A DNA stretch of 64,000 nucleotides from Lophius americanus. Its lineage: Eukaryota > Chordata > Actinopteri > Lophiiformes > Lophiidae. A program made the position numbers and the translations under genes. Under the pieces are notes generated by a model. The model saw only the letters and a list, made by a program, of their open reading frames with translations. It did no database searches and had not been told where the DNA came from. How positions within the stretch are numbered: the stretch's first letter is position 1; each line of letters starts with the position of its first letter. Where the stretch lies: assembly GCA_037951165.1 (NCBI GenBank), contig JBBDHG010000135.1:2529001-2593000 (forward strand). Direction: 5' to 3'. This document shows, piece after piece, positions 61,506 through 64,000 of this stretch.

Positions 61506-63609
61506 AACCTCTGTGGACAGTATGTACATTTAAAGGAGACATGCCTTAGGCAGGGATTCAAGTCATAATTATGTGTTCCATACATTACACAAAAATATAT
61601 TCCTCTCTTGTTCTCACACACACAGTTATGTGTGCGCATCAAACACATTTCAACGTCCACAGCAGTGCACACACCCACTGTACTTGGCCCAGGGTGATTC
61701 TGGCACAGACACAGAAACCATAAGACAAGTTATATCAGCAATGCAACGTGTCCCTCAGGTCAAAAGTGATCAACATCAGCTGAATACCTCAGGGAGTTTC
61801 AGAGTGAGTCGCAGTTAGGTGAAAACTTTGTTCAATCAGTGTTAGAAAATGGAGGGTAACAACTTACATTTAACTGTAAGATTGATTTATCGTGTGCGTC
61901 TCTCATAAGTTACGTGTGAGAGTCTATTTCATGATGTTTTCCTGAAGAAACTCTCAAAAAAGTAGGTTTCAGTCATTGATTGCTGAGGAATAAGAATTGT
62001 GAGTAACAGAACTCACAGCTTTGAGAGCAGCAGTGTTCTGAGGCCACAACATGTTTATGCTAGAATAAAAGAATACAGGTTGTTTCCCATGCCAGGGGAA
62101 GGAATTTCAAAAGAATATGGTCAAGTCAGAGCTGCTTTGTCACAAGGCAATTCACTCCTTTTCTGCCTGCCGTCAAAAAGGAGATTAAGTTGTCAAAATG
62201 TGGGTCTTGGTCCAGACTGGTCTTTTGAGTGGATATTTACTAGTCTGATCTCCGCCACTGCTAATAGACAGAGCTCAAAGGGGAGCAGGGAGAACAGAGG
62301 AGGGAGAGGGGTAAGAAGGCTTTAGGATCACTTTACCTGGATTCGGCAGTGTGGCGCTGGTGGATTAGTGCCTCAGGCCTCATGGCACGCAAGTCTGCAA
62401 ACACCCTCACAACACTGTTCTACAGGTACGCACATACACACACACACACGTGCAGTCACACGTTCATTTACAGCACAGTGGCCTGTAAACACACAAACAC
62501 ACAAAGTCGGGGTAAATCATGCATGAGCACACACATGGTTTTGGCCTTACATCCCGACACACCAATGCTGAAACAGAAACACAGTCCAACCCTGTAAACA
62601 TGCCAGGACTCATTGAAATGTTAAACACAAACAAACGTCCGGTGATCTCTGTAGTTACATATCGTCTCATGTGCGTCTGTGCAGCCCAGATGGATAACAG
62701 CAGAGAAAACAAGTGCTCTTAATTCCAGGGGCTTATAAAACTTCGGCACTGATATTTGGCTCCCGCACAGTTGGGATGCTTCACATAAACTTTCTTCGAC
62801 ATCCTAGAAGCTTTTAGAAGTCTGTTCCTGGTCTGATATCACTCTGTAAGGTCACTCACTCATCCAGAACCGCAAAAGCATAACCCATAAAGGAGAAAAT
62901 ACAGGTTGTTCTTGGCAGGGAGGAGAGAAACCCACCGAAGCTTCATCTTTCTGCCGCCTCTGCCTGCTCTTCCCCCCAGTCGCTACCTGATGACTTCTCC
63001 ATCCGTTTTAATTGGTAATTATTTTGCGGGGTTTAATGCCTTTATTCAGACTGTCAGTGTGGAGTCAGGAGAGGAGGATTAGGTGCCCCAGGGGGACGAG
63101 ACACTGGCACGGCCAGGACAGCTCATTTTTACACGGGCAGGGGAGGAGGACAGCTCATCTTTGATCCGGTTGAGGCTTCGCAGGCCAGAGGGGTGACAGC
63201 TGCACTTTCTTTAGCCCACATTTGAATTTGAATTCTATCTTAGGATGCAGCGCGCCACGGACTTGGCAGGGCAGTGGGGTAATCTGCTCGGCACAAATGC
63301 CCGGGCCTTTTCTTCCTGTGTGCCCTCGCAGAGATTGGAGTAATTAAAGTTAAATGGAATGCATTAAAAACTCACTTGTGCCGAGGCTGTGGCGGCCGTG
63401 CCAACAGTGAATGGGCTGGGGCTGTCCTTTTACGCTACTCTAATCCTGCGGAATATATGTGTGTCCCATGACTTTGATGCTTTACTACCAAAGCATCGGA
63501 AACGACTACCAGTGGAGCCACAACTGACTGCTGCCTTTCAACTCAGAAGAACATCTTGGAGAGCAAATTCAGCTGGATTCTGACATTAGCGGGATGGGGC
63601 GTGCTGGGG

Positions 63610-63651
63610 GTTTAGTCATTTGAGAGTTTAGTCACTCTCAAATGACTAAAC
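63610..63651. repeat. Perfect hairpin (18-bp arms, 6-nt loop)
   Basis: GTTTAGTCATTTGAGAGT (63610-63627), loop TTAGTC, and the exact reverse complement (63634-63651). The loop repeats part of the arm (TTTAGTC), as in a template-switch product. Confidence 0.95.
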
Positions 63652-64000
63652 TTTGATGTATGGTCCATTTTAATGCCAAACCTCACCTTTCCTCTGACCT
63701 GTGGTAGGACTTTGAGTGAATCATGAAAGCTTGTCCGTTGCACATAGAAAACTTGTACTGTCAACTGTTTTCCAACACCTTGGCCTTTACATGGAGAACA
63801 GCTTTCCATGCCAAGAGATTTGGGCTTTCTACTATTGCGACTTTGCAAAAGTAGAATGGCACTCCCAGTTTTTCAGACGTCTTGATGTGGACAGTAATTG
63901 CAACAAAAGAAAAACCTGCACCAATAGCCAAAGGCAGGGAACTAAACTTTCTCTTCAAAGTGTATGTCAACAGATTTGATGCATCAGGCATGAAGGTAAT

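Larger units (their letters stand above)
48250..64000. other. Non-coding DNA downstream of bcl11b
   Basis: No recognisable protein-coding exon, tRNA or rRNA was found on either strand. The stretch holds repeat-family fragments, a few microsatellites, perfect hairpins at 61462 and 63610, a GC-richer unit at 49960-50520 without recognisable coding content, and repeat-poor patches (53440-53660, 56740-57130, 62940-63240) that could be conserved enhancers. In mammals BCL11B is followed by a regulatory gene desert, which fits. Confidence 0.6.

Overview
The window is vertebrate nuclear DNA, most likely from a teleost fish. It has two spliced genes with GT-AG introns, many long CA/TG, CT and TATC microsatellites, degraded Tc1/mariner copies, a tRNA-headed SINE and other fish-type dispersed repeats. 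There are no prokaryotic features. The two recognisable genes are ccnk (cyclin K, minus strand, about 4.16-9.30 kb) and bcl11b (BCL11 family zinc-finger repressor, plus strand, about 17.7-47.3 kb). They are arranged head to head. In human, as I recall the order, CCNK and BCL11B are also divergent at 14q32 with SETD3 between them; no setd3 coding sequence was seen here.

Layout. 1-2780: a diverged copy of the ccnk 5' region, with CRE, first coding exon, first-intron start, upstream Tc1 and SINE relics. 2780-4160: no recognised gene. 4162-8094: ccnk exons 11 to 2, with exon 1 at about 9.3 kb and its CRE-containing promoter at 9.43 kb. 8510-11180: the second copy of the duplicated block. 11.2-17.3 kb: intergenic, with a dispersed repeat and another Tc1 relic. 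17.3-18.45 kb: bcl11b promoter and 5' UTR and exon 1. 18.45-25.9 kb: intron 1. 25.90-26.29 kb: exon 2. 26.3-42.2 kb: intron 2, with many microsatellites and an inverted Tc1 composite. 42.20-44.27 kb: the large terminal coding exon. 44.27-47.27 kb: 3' UTR. 47.3-64 kb: non-coding downstream DNA with dispersed repeats, perfect hairpins and regions that look enhancer-like.

Both gene models close in frame across every splice junction: ccnk 11 coding exons, 1617 nt, 538 aa; bcl11b three coding exons, 2511 nt, 836 aa. Cyclin K partners CDK12/CDK13 in RNA polymerase II elongation, and Bcl11b is a sequence-specific repressor of T-cell and neuronal development. Their adjacency is probably old synteny and not a functional unit.

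Main observations: (1) an approximately 8.43 kb tandem duplication that carries the ccnk promoter and exon 1, so a second ccnk copy may begin at the left edge; (2) a 104-bp near-identical repeat, once in the bcl11b 3' UTR and once 1.18 kb downstream, containing a hairpin; (3) several perfect short-loop palindromes that look like replication template-switch products. I found no convincing evidence of a wholly new biological system.
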